Counted from the stretch's first letter, positions 1-7,401 are shown. The stretch: DNA of 11,788 nucleotides from Actinomycetes bacterium (GCA_023417265.1 JAEZFY010000132.1:1-11788); one strand, 5' to 3'. The notes: generated from the sequence alone by a model not told the origin. Made by a program: numbers and translations.

Positions 1-1
1 C

Positions 2-97
2 AACCGCCAACGCCACCAGGTCGGGCTCGGTCACCTCACGCCAGCCGAATACGCTGACAAGTGGCGCCACGACCAAGGCGAACCGAAAATCCCATAA
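2..97 (+). pseudogene. C-terminal end of an IS3-type transposase (cut by window edge)
   Basis: An open frame enters from the left edge and ends at a TAA at 95-97. Its last 31 residues include GLGHLTPAEYADKW, which resembles the C-terminal end of the DDE (rve) integrase domain of IS3-family OrfB transposases, where an R/H-rich stretch precedes a G-L/Y-x-(S/T)-P-A-E-Y/F motif. The bases after the stop (about 100-125, tgtccaagaaatcgggtcaa) look like the terminal region of IS3 elements, so the IS probably ends near 125. Only the tail is visible, so I cannot say whether the transposase is intact further left. It marks the left part of the window as a mobile-element-rich region. The family call rests on a short motif. 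Confidence 0.55.
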
Positions 98-641
98 CCC
101 CGTGTCCAAGAAATCGGGTCAACATCAATGGCCACATTCGCCTGAATGTGGGATGGCGCTCCAAACGGGGCCCGCTCGTCGATGACTGCTCGGCCGATAC
201 ACACCTACTCCGACCGCCTGAGTGCTAACGGTGCCCGACTTCCAGGTAGACCTGTGGGGGCTCCGTTCTGGGTGGGCCCGCCGTCGCTCCCAGTCCGCCA
301 CCGGGCAGATCTGCTGGATCTTGGCGCGGCGCTACGTCCGTCAACTCATGTTCGCGATCAGACTCGGGGGGCCGCCATTGCTAGCCACGAGGGCGCGGGC
401 ACTGGGCGACCCTCGACACCTCACTGGCGCCGTCGCTGAGCACAAGAATCGTCGTCAGTCGGCGAGCGTGCCGGCGGATCGTCGCGATCGACTTGGGCGC
501 AGCCGTATTGCCGCCGACAGGCTGAGCGCCTTCGTAGGCGCAATCTCAGAGGACCTAGGAAACCCAACGACGCCAATCACCCGATGAGCTGCATCGACGA
601 TGTTGCAGCGAACGGCGCAGCCCCAAGCGCGAACCGGCAAA
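98..641. other. Gene-poor stretch between IS remnant and exporter operon
   Basis: No convincing gene is seen in these 544 bases. Two overlapping plus-strand frames (146-439 and 222-587) and a minus-strand frame (455-640) are open, but their translations are Arg/Pro/Ser-rich, have no recognisable domain, and their starts lack ribosome binding sites. The first part probably contains the right end of the IS element, followed by an 8-bp hairpin at 132-151. The remainder may be decayed mobile DNA and forms the 3' flank of the minus-strand exporter operon that ends at 642. Confidence 0.5.
132..151. repeat. Perfect 8-bp inverted repeat, tetraloop
   Basis: CCACATTC (132-139) and GAATGTGG (144-151) are exact reverse complements separated by gcct. 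The hairpin lies just outside the presumed right end of the IS3-type element. No T-tract follows on either strand, so it is not a classical terminator. It could be a remnant end of another element or a chance palindrome. Confidence 0.5.
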
Positions 642-2609
642 TCAGCGAAGGGTGTCCGCAGGCGGTGTGTTGGCGGCGCGGCGGGCGGGAATGATGCCAG
701 CTATGGAGCCAGTGACGGTGCCGATGGCAGGAGCTATCACGAGGATGCGTGGGTCGATCGTCGGGATCCAGGTGCGGGAGATTGCCGACAGGATGACGGC
801 GGTGAGGCCGATGAGGGTGCCGAGGACGCCGGCCAACGTTCCGGTGAGGGATGCTTCGAAGGTGACCTGTCGGGAGATGTGGTGGCGGGTAGCGCCGAGC
901 GCTCGGCGGAGCCCAATTTCCGGTCTGCGTTCGATGGTTGCGAGGAGGGTGGCGTTGGCGATTGCGATTGTGCCAATCAGGACGGCCAACACGGCGAGTG
1001 CGTAGAAGAGGGATTGAACGTCGGACTCGACTTGGCTGCGGAGCGTGCTCGGGTCGGCTGGCACGAGGGTTCGCATACGTTCCGGGTCGTTTGGCCGTAG
1101 CGCGAGGGCCGCTTGGCGGCCGATCAGGTGAGCGGCGCCTGGTGCGGTATCGATGAGCACTTCGGGTGTCGTGTTGCTCAGATCGGTGAGTTCGGCCGAG
1201 GCGGCTGCGGGGATCGTGATCGACAGGAGGAGGTCGGGGTTTCGCCGGGTGTCGTCGAGGATCCCTATGACGGTGTAGGGGGTGTCGGCGATGAAGACTA
1301 CGGGCTGCTGATCGATCCGAGTGATGCCGAGCTGGTCGGCCGCGACGCGGCCGACGACGGCGACACGTTCGCCGCGAGCCTCGTGCCATTGGTCGTAGAT
1401 GCGTCCGGCGGCGAGCGTTGGCAGGGCGGCTTCGATGGCGCCTGGAGTGGCGGCGATCACCGGGATGCGTTGGCTTGATTCAAGTGGTGGAGCGGCCGTA
1501 TTGCGAGGTTGCAGCGTGCCGTTGTCGGGGATCAGGAAGCTGAGACCGGCGTGGTTGACGCCGTTGAGGCGTTCGAGGCGGGCATCGGTGTCGGTCGGGA
1601 AGGGGTTGGTGCCGTCGGGGCTGGCGTCCTGAACGCGGACTTCGGTGGCACGTAAGGCGTCGAAGCGCGCCGATACCTGCGTTTGGGCGGTTTCGGCGAG
1701 GCCGGTCGTGGCGACGAACGCGGCTACGCCCAAGATGGTTCCCAGCGCAGTGAGTACGGTCCGCATAGGGCGCTGGATGAGCGCTGCGGCGGCCTCGATG
1801 ATGGTGTCGCCCCATCGCATCCTCGAGTGACGGACAGCTTCAGGCGAGGGTACTTCGGGGCGGACGATCTCGGCGCGCGCTCTCCCACCGGGCTCCTCGG
1901 GCACGGTAACGGTGCCGTCGGCGATCGTCAGGCGGCGCTGCGCTCCGGCCGCGATCGTTGGGTCGTGGGTGATGACGACGATGGTCAGGCCGCGTTGGTG
2001 GAGGTCGTCGAGCAGGTCGAGGATCTGGGCCGTCGTCGCGGTGTCGAGGTTGCCGGTGGGTTCGTCGCACAATACGAGCGCCGGGTCGCGCACGAGTGTG
2101 CGGGCGATCGCAACTCGTTGCTTCTCACCGCCGGACAGTGTCGAGCACCGGGCGTGACGGCGATGCCCGAGGCCAACCTGTTCGATGACATCGAGTGCCC
2201 GTCGTCGGCGTTCGTTTCGGGGTGCAGCTTGATAAACGAGCCCGAGCTCGACGTTGTCGAGGACGCTTCGGTAGTTGATCAGGTGGAACGCTTGGAAGAC
2301 GAACCCGATCCGCGTCGCTCGCACGCCGGAACGCTGCTTATCGTTGAGATCGGCGACATCAACGCCGTCGAGATGGTAGGCCCCAGCCGTGGGCACGTCG
2401 AGTAGACCGAGCAGGGACAGGAGCGTTGTCTTTCCCGAGCCGGACGAGCCCGTGATCGCAACGTATTCACCGCGTCCGATTCGGAACGACGCGGGCCGCA
2501 GCGCGGTGACCTCGGGTGGGCCGGGGAAGGTCTTGGTCAGATTCTGGGCTACGACGGCGTGCACTCGCGGTTCGATGCCCTGCTCTGGCGGTTCGGTGAC
2601 GGTGGTCAT
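642..2609 (-). CDS. MacB-type ABC exporter, fused ATPase and permease
   Basis: This 655-residue protein joins an ABC ATPase to a MacB/FtsX-type permease, the architecture of the MacB exporter family. Residues 18-240 hold the ATPase: Walker A GSSGSGKTT (54-62), Q-loop Gln106, signature LSGGE (158-162), Walker B ending CDEP (181-184) and H-loop His215, so all catalytic motifs are present. The permease has TM1 at about 284-304, an extracytoplasmic domain (about 305-530), then TM2 (533-557), TM3 (586-610) and TM4 (621-641). The cytoplasmic ERRPEIGLRRALGA segment (560-573) is the conserved coupling motif between TM2 and TM3. The ATG overlaps the adaptor's stop by four bases (2606-2609), implying translational coupling. 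Family members export peptides, macrolides or lipoproteins powered by ATP, with the large extracytoplasmic domain contacting a MacA-like adaptor. The substrate cannot be read from sequence. The gene symbol is left blank because MacB homologues vary widely in substrate. Confidence 0.93.
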   Translation of the reverse strand: MTTVTEPPEQGIEPRVHAVVAQNLTKTFPGPPEVTALRPASFRIGRGEYVAITGSSGSGKTTLLSLLGLLDVPTAGAYHLDGVDVADLNDKQRSGVRATRIGFVFQAFHLINYRSVLDNVELGLVYQAAPRNERRRRALDVIEQVGLGHRRHARCSTLSGGEKQRVAIARTLVRDPALVLCDEPTGNLDTATTAQILDLLDDLHQRGLTIVVITHDPTIAAGAQRRLTIADGTVTVPEEPGGRARAEIVRPEVPSPEAVRHSRMRWGDTIIEAAAALIQRPMRTVLTALGTILGVAAFVATTGLAETAQTQVSARFDALRATEVRVQDASPDGTNPFPTDTDARLERLNGVNHAGLSFLIPDNGTLQPRNTAAPPLESSQRIPVIAATPGAIEAALPTLAAGRIYDQWHEARGERVAVVGRVAADQLGITRIDQQPVVFIADTPYTVIGILDDTRRNPDLLLSITIPAAASAELTDLSNTTPEVLIDTAPGAAHLIGRQAALALRPNDPERMRTLVPADPSTLRSQVESDVQSLFYALAVLAVLIGTIAIANATLLATIERRPEIGLRRALGATRHHISRQVTFEASLTGTLAGVLGTLIGLTAVILSAISRTWIPTIDPRILVIAPAIGTVTGSIAGIIPARRAANTPPADTLR

Positions 2610-4444
2610 CGTCCGACGATCACTTCGTCGCCCCCACGAAGTGTGTCCGGTGCGACCGGAGTAATCGCGACCCAGCCGTCGGCAGACAGGCCGGTGTCGA
2701 CCGCGACGACCTCGGGTTCACCGTCGGTGCGGAGCAAGTGGACCGAGGTCGAACCGTCAGCGGCGGAGCTGATTGCTGCTAGTGGGACGATGAGCGCTGG
2801 TGTGCTTGTGCTCGCGGCGGTGATCGTGACGCGAAGATTGGCTCCCGCCAGGTTGGCGGGCATCTCCTCGTCGGATTTGATGATCGCCCGGTAGCCGAGT
2901 TCACCGTCCAGCCCGCTTCCCCGATCTGTGGCGATGTCGGTGACGGCCGCTGGATAGGCCGCGTCAGTTAGTTCGTCGCGTAACTCCACCCTGGTGCCGA
3001 CTTGAAGAAGGTCTTCTTCATTCGGGCGGAAGGTGGCGTCGACGACGAGCCGGCCACCGGCCAGCTCGACCAGGGTCTGGCCAGCGGACTGATCTGGAGC
3101 CGCGCCGGCTGCTCCGAGCGTCGTGACGGCATTCTGGACGCGGGCGGGTAGGGCCGGCACAAAGAGAATTTCGCCTTGTGGTACCGATGCCCCTGACGCT
3201 GCGAGCAGAACGCTTCGCGCCGCGACCGCCTGCTCGAGCGTGGCCTCTGCGGCGCGGAGTTCCTGGAGGGCCTCAGTCGTATCGGCAGACGCGAGGGCCT
3301 CGTTGCGTGCGAGCGCAGCAATCCACAACGCTTCCTTGGCGGCTTCGACGGCGTCGTTCGTGGTTTGCCGGGTGTCGTCGAGTTGCGCGCGGGCTTGGTT
3401 GACCGCGAGCTGCGCCTGGTCCCACGCTCCTGGCGTGCTTTCCGGGTCGGCGCCCAAGCGGTCGCGTTCGGCGATAGCAAGGTCGAGCGCCTGCTGTGAC
3501 AATACCACCTGCGAGACGCGAGCCGACTCCGCCCGCGCAAGCGCGCGCGTCGCCTCGTTGACCGCTGCCTCGACTTGGGCGAGCGCTGACCCGGAGCCAG
3601 CGAGGGAGGCTTCGGCGACTGCGCGCTGGGCAGACGTGACCGCCTGCTCGGCATCGGTGACCCGCTGCTCGGCGTCCGCCAGGTCCGCTGTCTCTGTCGT
3701 GCTGGCTGGCACCGGCTCGTAGCCGGCCTGTTCGTAGAACTCGGTGACAGCCGCCGCGGTGGCCGCGCCGAACACACCATCGGTGTCGGGCTCGAAGCCC
3801 AAACGGCCGAGTGCTGCCTGCAGCGCAGCGACGTCAGTTCCCGACGCTCCAGGACGCAGCGTCCGGTACACCGGGACTCCACCCTGCAAGACAAAGATCG
3901 GGCGTCCCGACACCTCGATCACACGCGTGCCCTCGCCGACCTCGTCGCCGACCGCTACATCCACCTCCGTCACCACCGGATCGCCTTGCACCGACGCCGG
4001 CACGCCGACGTCGACGGTCACCTCGGAACGCACGTCACCGCGCGTGATCACAGTGCGCGATAAAACACGAAACTCCACTTTGGCCGTCACCCATGACGCC
4101 TTCGGCGGTGCAGCATCCGCGGCTGCCTGTTCCGGCGACTGCGTCCGCCTAGCAACCAACCAACCAGTAACCAGCAGCGCTCCGGCTACGGCCATGCTCA
4201 CGCTGGCCGAAATGAGAATCCGCCGTCGTCGCCCGCGACCGCCCCCGGTGTCGGGAGCCGGTTCGATGCCCGTCTCTGTGCCATTTGCCAACCTCGCGTC
4301 CAGGAGCGATCCTGCTGTCTCGGCACCGAAACCGCTCGATGGGCCGACCATGAGAGTGTTGACGACGCCGCAGTCTCCCAACTTCTGATCGCTTTGGTCA
4401 GACTCGTCGGCAAGTGGAGGCAGCCCCGCAAGAGGTTCATCCAT
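2606..4444 (-). CDS. HlyD/MacA-type membrane adaptor with peptidoglycan-binding domain
   Basis: From the ATG at 4444 the protein is 612 residues. In order it has a polar N-terminal cytoplasmic tail (1-70), an RGRRRR positive cluster and one membrane segment (about 76-98), and a lipoyl/barrel-like region. A PG_binding_1-like domain follows (about 196-242, motif RPGASGTDVAALQAALGRLG and DGVFGAATAAAV), then a long Ala/Glu/Gln-rich two-arm coiled coil (about 252-413) and a C-terminal beta-barrel region. This is the layout of periplasmic adaptor subunits partnering MacB-type pumps; in a monoderm host the adaptor would span the cell wall, and the wall-binding domain fits that. It is coupled to the ABC gene by an ATGA overlap. 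The frame stays open to a TTG at 4534 with a GGAGTGG stretch upstream. I prefer 4444 because the intervening codons are AT-rich and promoter-like, but this ATG lacks a clear ribosome binding site, so the start is uncertain. Confidence 0.88.
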   Translation of the reverse strand: MDEPLAGLPPLADESDQSDQKLGDCGVVNTLMVGPSSGFGAETAGSLLDARLANGTETGIEPAPDTGGGRGRRRRILISASVSMAVAGALLVTGWLVARRTQSPEQAAADAAPPKASWVTAKVEFRVLSRTVITRGDVRSEVTVDVGVPASVQGDPVVTEVDVAVGDEVGEGTRVIEVSGRPIFVLQGGVPVYRTLRPGASGTDVAALQAALGRLGFEPDTDGVFGAATAAAVTEFYEQAGYEPVPASTTETADLADAEQRVTDAEQAVTSAQRAVAEASLAGSGSALAQVEAAVNEATRALARAESARVSQVVLSQQALDLAIAERDRLGADPESTPGAWDQAQLAVNQARAQLDDTRQTTNDAVEAAKEALWIAALARNEALASADTTEALQELRAAEATLEQAVAARSVLLAASGASVPQGEILFVPALPARVQNAVTTLGAAGAAPDQSAGQTLVELAGGRLVVDATFRPNEEDLLQVGTRVELRDELTDAAYPAAVTDIATDRGSGLDGELGYRAIIKSDEEMPANLAGANLRVTITAASTSTPALIVPLAAISSAADGSTSVHLLRTDGEPEVVAVDTGLSADGWVAITPVAPDTLRGGDEVIVGR

Positions 4445-4486
4445 GACGGCGGTGTCGGCGTGGACGAGTTGGTCGCATATATCGAT

Positions 4487-4532
4487 TGACAACGAGAACG
4501 TATAGAATAGGTCGTTGCTGGCCCACGCCTTC
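4487..4532 (-). promoter_or_regulatory. Possible internal promoter before the adaptor gene
   Basis: On the minus strand, TTGAAG and TATTCT occur 19 bases apart in an AT-rich patch (about 4465-4510) that stands out from its GC-rich surroundings. This gap is the only junction in the four-gene operon without a start/stop overlap. A promoter here would argue for the ATG at 4444 over the upstream TTG as translation start. The spacing is longer than the usual 17 bases, so support is weak. Confidence 0.25.
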
Positions 4533-4594
4533 AAGTACCACTCCGACCGGCCTCTCGCCTGTGTTCACAGATCTCATCGCAATGTGGGTCGAAC

Positions 4595-5731
4595 TCATGG
4601 CCTGCTCGTGGTGACATCGCCTTGTGCCTGCTGTTCGACGGCGAGATTGGTGGTGCTCAGGGTTAGGTCATTCCATTCATCGTCGGTAGCGGGGCGCAGG
4701 AGGTTGGCGTACTCGACGAGGGTGCTGTCGTTGAAGCTGTTGCTGCCGAGCAGGTAGGTGACGCCGTTCTCGGACCAAATGACGCCGCGATACTCTGGCA
4801 AGAAGTCGCCCAGTGTTGTGACGTAGGCGGGCTGACCGTGTACAGAAGCGTCGGTTACGGTCGCGTACCCGACGCGATGGAGTGGGAGCACTGCCGGGTC
4901 TTCGACGAGAGCGACAACCCACAGGCTCGCGTCTCCAGCGTTCCAATGGGTCTGCGGAATCGGGTGTTCGAGCGCGGACCGGCTGATGAAGAACTGCTCG
5001 TTGATGGTGCCGGCGGCACTCTCACTCAACCCGTTCGTGAGCCCAGCTGGCCCGATAACTGCGCCATAGCCATCGTCGGCGACCCGCAAATGCTCGGCGG
5101 CGAGCAGCAGATCACTGTCGGTGATGTGGTTTCCAGCGAGGACGTAGGTCGTGTCGCCGAGGGTGAAGGCCACGGATCGGGCCGTCATCGCCGGCGCGTC
5201 GTACAGATATCCATCGACGCGTTGCACGGTGACCGCTTCGGCGTCGTCGGGTATGTCGGGCGACATTCGCCCAGTGGGGAAGGCGTTCACCGCGATCCAG
5301 GGTTCGGACTCCGGTTGCGCTACGTTGCTGACGTACCACCGTCGGACCGGCACCGAAGTCGCAGTCGCTCCTGTCAACTCGCTGGATGTCGGGCCGTCGA
5401 ACCGGTTCCCCGCGGTGACGATGGCGTTCCGGAATTCGTCCGGCGTCCGATCGAACACGACGGCCCCGCGAGGCGCTGGGTCCGCCGGCCGCGAGGCCAC
5501 TGTCGCGGCCGTACGGTCGGGCGTGCCAGACATCGCGCGCTCGACGGCAAAGAGCGCCCCGACGCCGCCGATTACAATGGTGGCCGCTGCAACGGCGCCC
5601 CAATGCCTCGAACTGCGAGGTCGGCTTGGTTCCATGCACAGACCTGCCGACGGCGTGGGTCCGATGTCCGGGGCATGGGAGACGATGTCGTCGAAGACGG
5701 CTTTGACGAGGTGATCGACTTGAATCTTCAT
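4595..5731 (-). CDS. Single-pass membrane protein, probable sigma-factor regulator
   Basis: This 378-residue protein has a short cytoplasmic segment (1-43, with MKIQVDHLVKAVFDDIVSHA), one membrane helix (about 44-63) and a large extracytoplasmic part. Its ATG overlaps the ECF sigma factor stop by four bases (5728-5731), the usual position of an anti-sigma factor. I see no HxxxCxxC zinc motif, so it is not a classical ZAS anti-sigma. The extracytoplasmic part holds two related segments, about 187-216 (VAFTLGDTTYVLAGNHITDS) and 316-346 (VIWSENGVTYLLGSNSFNDS). Each has a strand, a G-x-T-Y-x-L turn and an L-rich helix, resembling the repeat unit of DUF4367/RseB-like domains. I infer a membrane-anchored sensor that controls the upstream sigma factor; this is from architecture and context, not homology search. 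It could instead be an accessory lipid- or peptide-binding protein of the exporter. Confidence 0.7.
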   Translation of the reverse strand: MKIQVDHLVKAVFDDIVSHAPDIGPTPSAGLCMEPSRPRSSRHWGAVAAATIVIGGVGALFAVERAMSGTPDRTAATVASRPADPAPRGAVVFDRTPDEFRNAIVTAGNRFDGPTSSELTGATATSVPVRRWYVSNVAQPESEPWIAVNAFPTGRMSPDIPDDAEAVTVQRVDGYLYDAPAMTARSVAFTLGDTTYVLAGNHITDSDLLLAAEHLRVADDGYGAVIGPAGLTNGLSESAAGTINEQFFISRSALEHPIPQTHWNAGDASLWVVALVEDPAVLPLHRVGYATVTDASVHGQPAYVTTLGDFLPEYRGVIWSENGVTYLLGSNSFNDSTLVEYANLLRPATDDEWNDLTLSTTNLAVEQQAQGDVTTSRP

Positions 5732-6225
5732 GTCAGTGCCTTTCGGAGAGCGATGCAGGCTCGGGCCAGCGTTCGATGAACGGTGCTGCGGGCGATGTCG
5801 AGCGTGTCGGCAATCTCCGCCTCGGTCATGTCCTGCCAGTACGCCAGGAACACGACCGAGCGCTGATGGGCGCTGAGACTTGCGATCGCTCGAAGCAGAT
5901 CGATGTCCGGTAGGGGGTCGTTGCTCGATTCAGCTCGTACCGCGAGGAGGTCACGCTGCCATCGACGCCGGCACTCGCGGTACATGTTCTGGGCTTCGTT
6001 GCGGACGGCACGGAGCAGGTAGCGCTCGAAGTGTTCGATGTCCGTCCAGCCCGGTTGTCGCGTGACGCGCAGAAACGCTGACGTTGTCACGTCGTGAGCG
6101 TCGAAGGGCCCGACGACGGCCGTTGCGAACCTCATCGCAGCCGGCGCATGGGCCCGCCAGGCGCTCTCGAGTTGCCGGTCGAGTTCGACCGGTTCTGGTG
6201 TTGGTTGGTACCCCATCAGATCCAT
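5728..6225 (-). CDS. ECF-type RNA polymerase sigma factor
   Basis: The protein has sigma70 regions 2 and 4 and no region 3, as in ECF sigma factors. From the ATG at 6225 it is 165 residues: region 2 at about 20-95 (AWRAHAPAAMRFATAVVG, then a promoter-melting segment RYLLRAVRNEAQNMYRE) and region 4 at about 115-160 (LSAHQRSVVFLAYWQDMTEA, then an IADTLDIARSTVHRTLARA helix-turn-helix). It would direct polymerase to its own promoters, likely including this operon. The frame is open to 6393, but that extension runs through a hairpin and looks non-coding. ATG 6225 and ATG 6216 are both possible starts and neither has a strong ribosome binding site. It is the first gene of the minus-strand operon and overlaps the membrane protein downstream. 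Confidence 0.87.
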   Translation of the reverse strand: MDLMGYQPTPEPVELDRQLESAWRAHAPAAMRFATAVVGPFDAHDVTTSAFLRVTRQPGWTDIEHFERYLLRAVRNEAQNMYRECRRRWQRDLLAVRAESSNDPLPDIDLLRAIASLSAHQRSVVFLAYWQDMTEAEIADTLDIARSTVHRTLARACIALRKALT

Positions 6226-6300
6226 CTCAAAGGGAAGACACCGCCGGAACCGTCGGTGCGCGACCGCAGGACCAGAAAGGTTGTAAGCCGTTCGAAACTG

Positions 6301-6340
6301 CGCGTTTGCCCGCCCACCGGAAAGTGGTCGGGCAAACGCG
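6301..6340. repeat. Long inverted repeat in divergent promoter region
   Basis: CGCGTTTGCCCG (6301-6312) pairs perfectly with CGGGCAAACGCG (6329-6340). Inside, one C/T mismatch is followed by CCAC/GTGG and a 6-base loop. This gives 16 paired positions with a single mismatch. It lies 75 bases upstream of the ATG at 6225. No T-run follows on either strand. It may be an operator, an RNA structure in the sigma factor's leader, or an insulating terminator. Confidence 0.75.
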
Positions 6341-6484
6341 GCGAGCCTACGCGTCTGGGGCGTTGGCCGTGGCTCTGACGCTCCGGGCATCACATGACAC
6401 GATTGCGGCGCCGGTAGCCCCCGGGCTGACGCTGGGAACCAACTTGTCCGATCCTCCCGGCTCAGTCACGCGGCCGCCGCCATA

Positions 6485-6499
6485 TTCACGTACTGTGAA
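6485..6499 (+). promoter_or_regulatory. Palindrome and possible leaderless promoter before second sigma gene
   Basis: TTCAC (6485-6489) and GTGAA (6495-6499) form an inverted repeat with a 5-base centre. The sequence TACTGT (6491-6496) fits the TANNNT -10 consensus and ends six bases before the ATG at 6503. A transcript starting at that A would be leaderless, which is common in actinobacteria. There is no Shine-Dalgarno sequence. The expected -35 region (about 6468-6473) has no good match. Confidence 0.4.
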
Positions 6500-6502
6500 C
6501 AG

Positions 6503-7045
6503 ATGGGCACGAATGGTGAGGACGCGTTCGTCAGCTTTTATAACCAACATCTTGCTGACGTCAAGCGGTACGCCGCAACGTTGGTGGGACGCGACTCGGT
6601 CGAAGACGTCGTAAGTCGCACCTTCGAGACCGCCTGGCTGCGATTCGACGCCATTCCGCCGGGACACGAGCGAGGCTGGCTGTTCACGACTTGCCGATAC
6701 AAGGCCGACAAGCAACATTGGGTTGACCGCCGCAGAGCCGCGCTCGCGATTGCAATTGCCTCCGCTCGCCCTCGCATCGAGAACCGGCCCACACTCAACG
6801 GCTACCCGATCGAGGCGATCGCTGATCTCCAATCGATGCTCGCACGGTGGAGGGCGTCCGACCGCACGCTCTTCGTTCTGTGGTTCTGGTACGAACTGAC
6901 ACCAACGGATATCGCGACCATGACCGGCCTCAACTCTGGCCGGGTGCGCAAACGCATCTACGATCTACGCCGGCGTCTGGACCCTGTCGTTCGGGATGTT
7001 GAGAATACGACGTCGGCGCCGCGCCAACGATCGCGCCCCGCGTGA
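6503..7045 (+). CDS. Second ECF-like RNA polymerase sigma factor
   Basis: This 180-residue protein shows region 2 at about 8-80 (FVSFYNQHLADVKRYAATLV, then DSVEDVVSRTFETAW and GWLFTTCRYKADKQHWVDRR) and region 4 at about 117-160 (LFVLWFWYELTPTDIATMTG, then a GRVRKRIYDLRRRL recognition helix). That is the two-domain plan of ECF sigma factors. It is transcribed away from the first sigma factor and heads the plus-strand block. No anti-sigma gene follows it; the next gene is 356 bases on. The ATG is supported by a possible leaderless promoter rather than a ribosome binding site. The C-terminal 15 residues are Arg/Ser/Pro-rich. It may control the secreted protein and lipoprotein downstream, or cross-regulate the exporter operon; both are inference. 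Confidence 0.82.
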   Translation: MGTNGEDAFVSFYNQHLADVKRYAATLVGRDSVEDVVSRTFETAWLRFDAIPPGHERGWLFTTCRYKADKQHWVDRRRAALAIAIASARPRIENRPTLNGYPIEAIADLQSMLARWRASDRTLFVLWFWYELTPTDIATMTGLNSGRVRKRIYDLRRRLDPVVRDVENTTSAPRQRSRPA

Positions 7046-7288
7046 AGTGCGGAAGCGCCGATTGTCTCGGAGTCAGGCGGGCGATGCGACGGGTCGGTGG
7101 CGCGGCTGCGTATCGATCATGGCGCCGGTGGCCGGCGCGGTTCGGGCAACGGTCTCGCCCAAGGGCCAGTGACAGGCGGTCGAGGTGAGCCGCGGTGTGC
7201 GGTCGCGGGTCGATCCATACGTGCTCACGGCAGGTATGGGAGCGCGCTCCATGGCCGGTGCAGGCACGCTGGTCCGCAAGGAGGCCCG

Positions 7289-7321
7289 ATGGTTACTCCG
7301 CGAAACCTCGCACTGAATTGA
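7289..7321 (+). CDS. Possible 10-residue leader peptide
   Basis: ATG at 7289 is preceded by AAGGAGG (7279-7285), a near-perfect Shine-Dalgarno sequence, and the frame reads MVTPRNLALN then TGA. It lies 80 bases before the start of the secreted protein gene. It could be a regulatory upstream ORF, the end of a longer decayed frame, or a chance match. No codon run suggests classical attenuation. Confidence 0.3.
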   Translation: MVTPRNLALN

Positions 7322-7364
7322 ATCGTTCGTAACGCAAGCGAGTCCGCGGGGGATTCTTAGGACA

Positions 7365-7384
7365 GGGTGCGCACGGGCGCCCCC
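7365..7384 (+). promoter_or_regulatory. GC-rich hairpin just upstream of ribosome binding site
   Basis: GGG-T-GCGC and GCGC-C-CCC pair around an ACGG loop (seven G-C pairs, one T/C mismatch). The hairpin ends six bases before the AAGGAG ribosome binding site of the secreted protein gene. It could influence translation or mRNA stability. No T-run follows, so termination is unlikely. Confidence 0.35.
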
Positions 7385-7401
7385 ATCTCAAAGGAGCAGC
7401 T

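Larger units (their letters stand above)
6226..6502. promoter_or_regulatory. Divergent control region between two sigma factor genes
   Basis: This 277-base segment separates the two ECF genes that face away from each other. It contains the long hairpin at 6301-6340 and the palindrome at 6485-6499. A GGAACC box at 6435-6440 recalls the -35 element of ECF promoters, but I see no matching -10 at the usual 16-17 bases, so I do not call a promoter from it. The position means it should carry promoters for both blocks. Confidence 0.6.
7046..7401 (+). other. Intergenic leader region before the secreted protein
   Basis: I see no gene with homology here. The open frames at 7097-7321 (plus) and 7073-7279 (minus) are rich in Arg, Pro, Gly or Thr and match no family I know. 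The 3' part contains a 10-codon reading frame with an excellent ribosome binding site (7289-7321) and a GC-rich hairpin (7365-7384), so it probably includes a long 5' leader for the gene at 7402. I cannot place the promoter with confidence. Confidence 0.5.

Noticed and set aside
577..1389. 270-residue minus-strand open frame and similar long frames inside the ABC exporter gene
   Set aside because: Arg/His/Pro-rich translation typical of a shadow frame in high-GC DNA; the overlapping frame encodes a clear MacB-type protein with all ABC motifs.
2968..3894. 308-residue minus-strand frame overlapping the adaptor gene
   Set aside because: Arg/Ser-rich shadow of the HlyD-like coding frame with no recognisable domain.
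4445..4534. N-terminal extension of the adaptor from TTG at 4534
   Set aside because: Not excluded, but the added 30 codons are AT-rich, contain promoter-like sequence and add no signal or domain. The GGAG before the TTG is the only support.
6226..6393. N-terminal extension of the first sigma factor to ATG 6393
   Set aside because: The extra residues are translated from the long hairpin and match no sigma region; region 2 begins after the ATG at 6225.
7073..7279. 68-residue minus-strand frame in the gap before the secreted protein
   Set aside because: Low-complexity Thr/Pro/Arg-rich translation, no ribosome binding site, no known domain.
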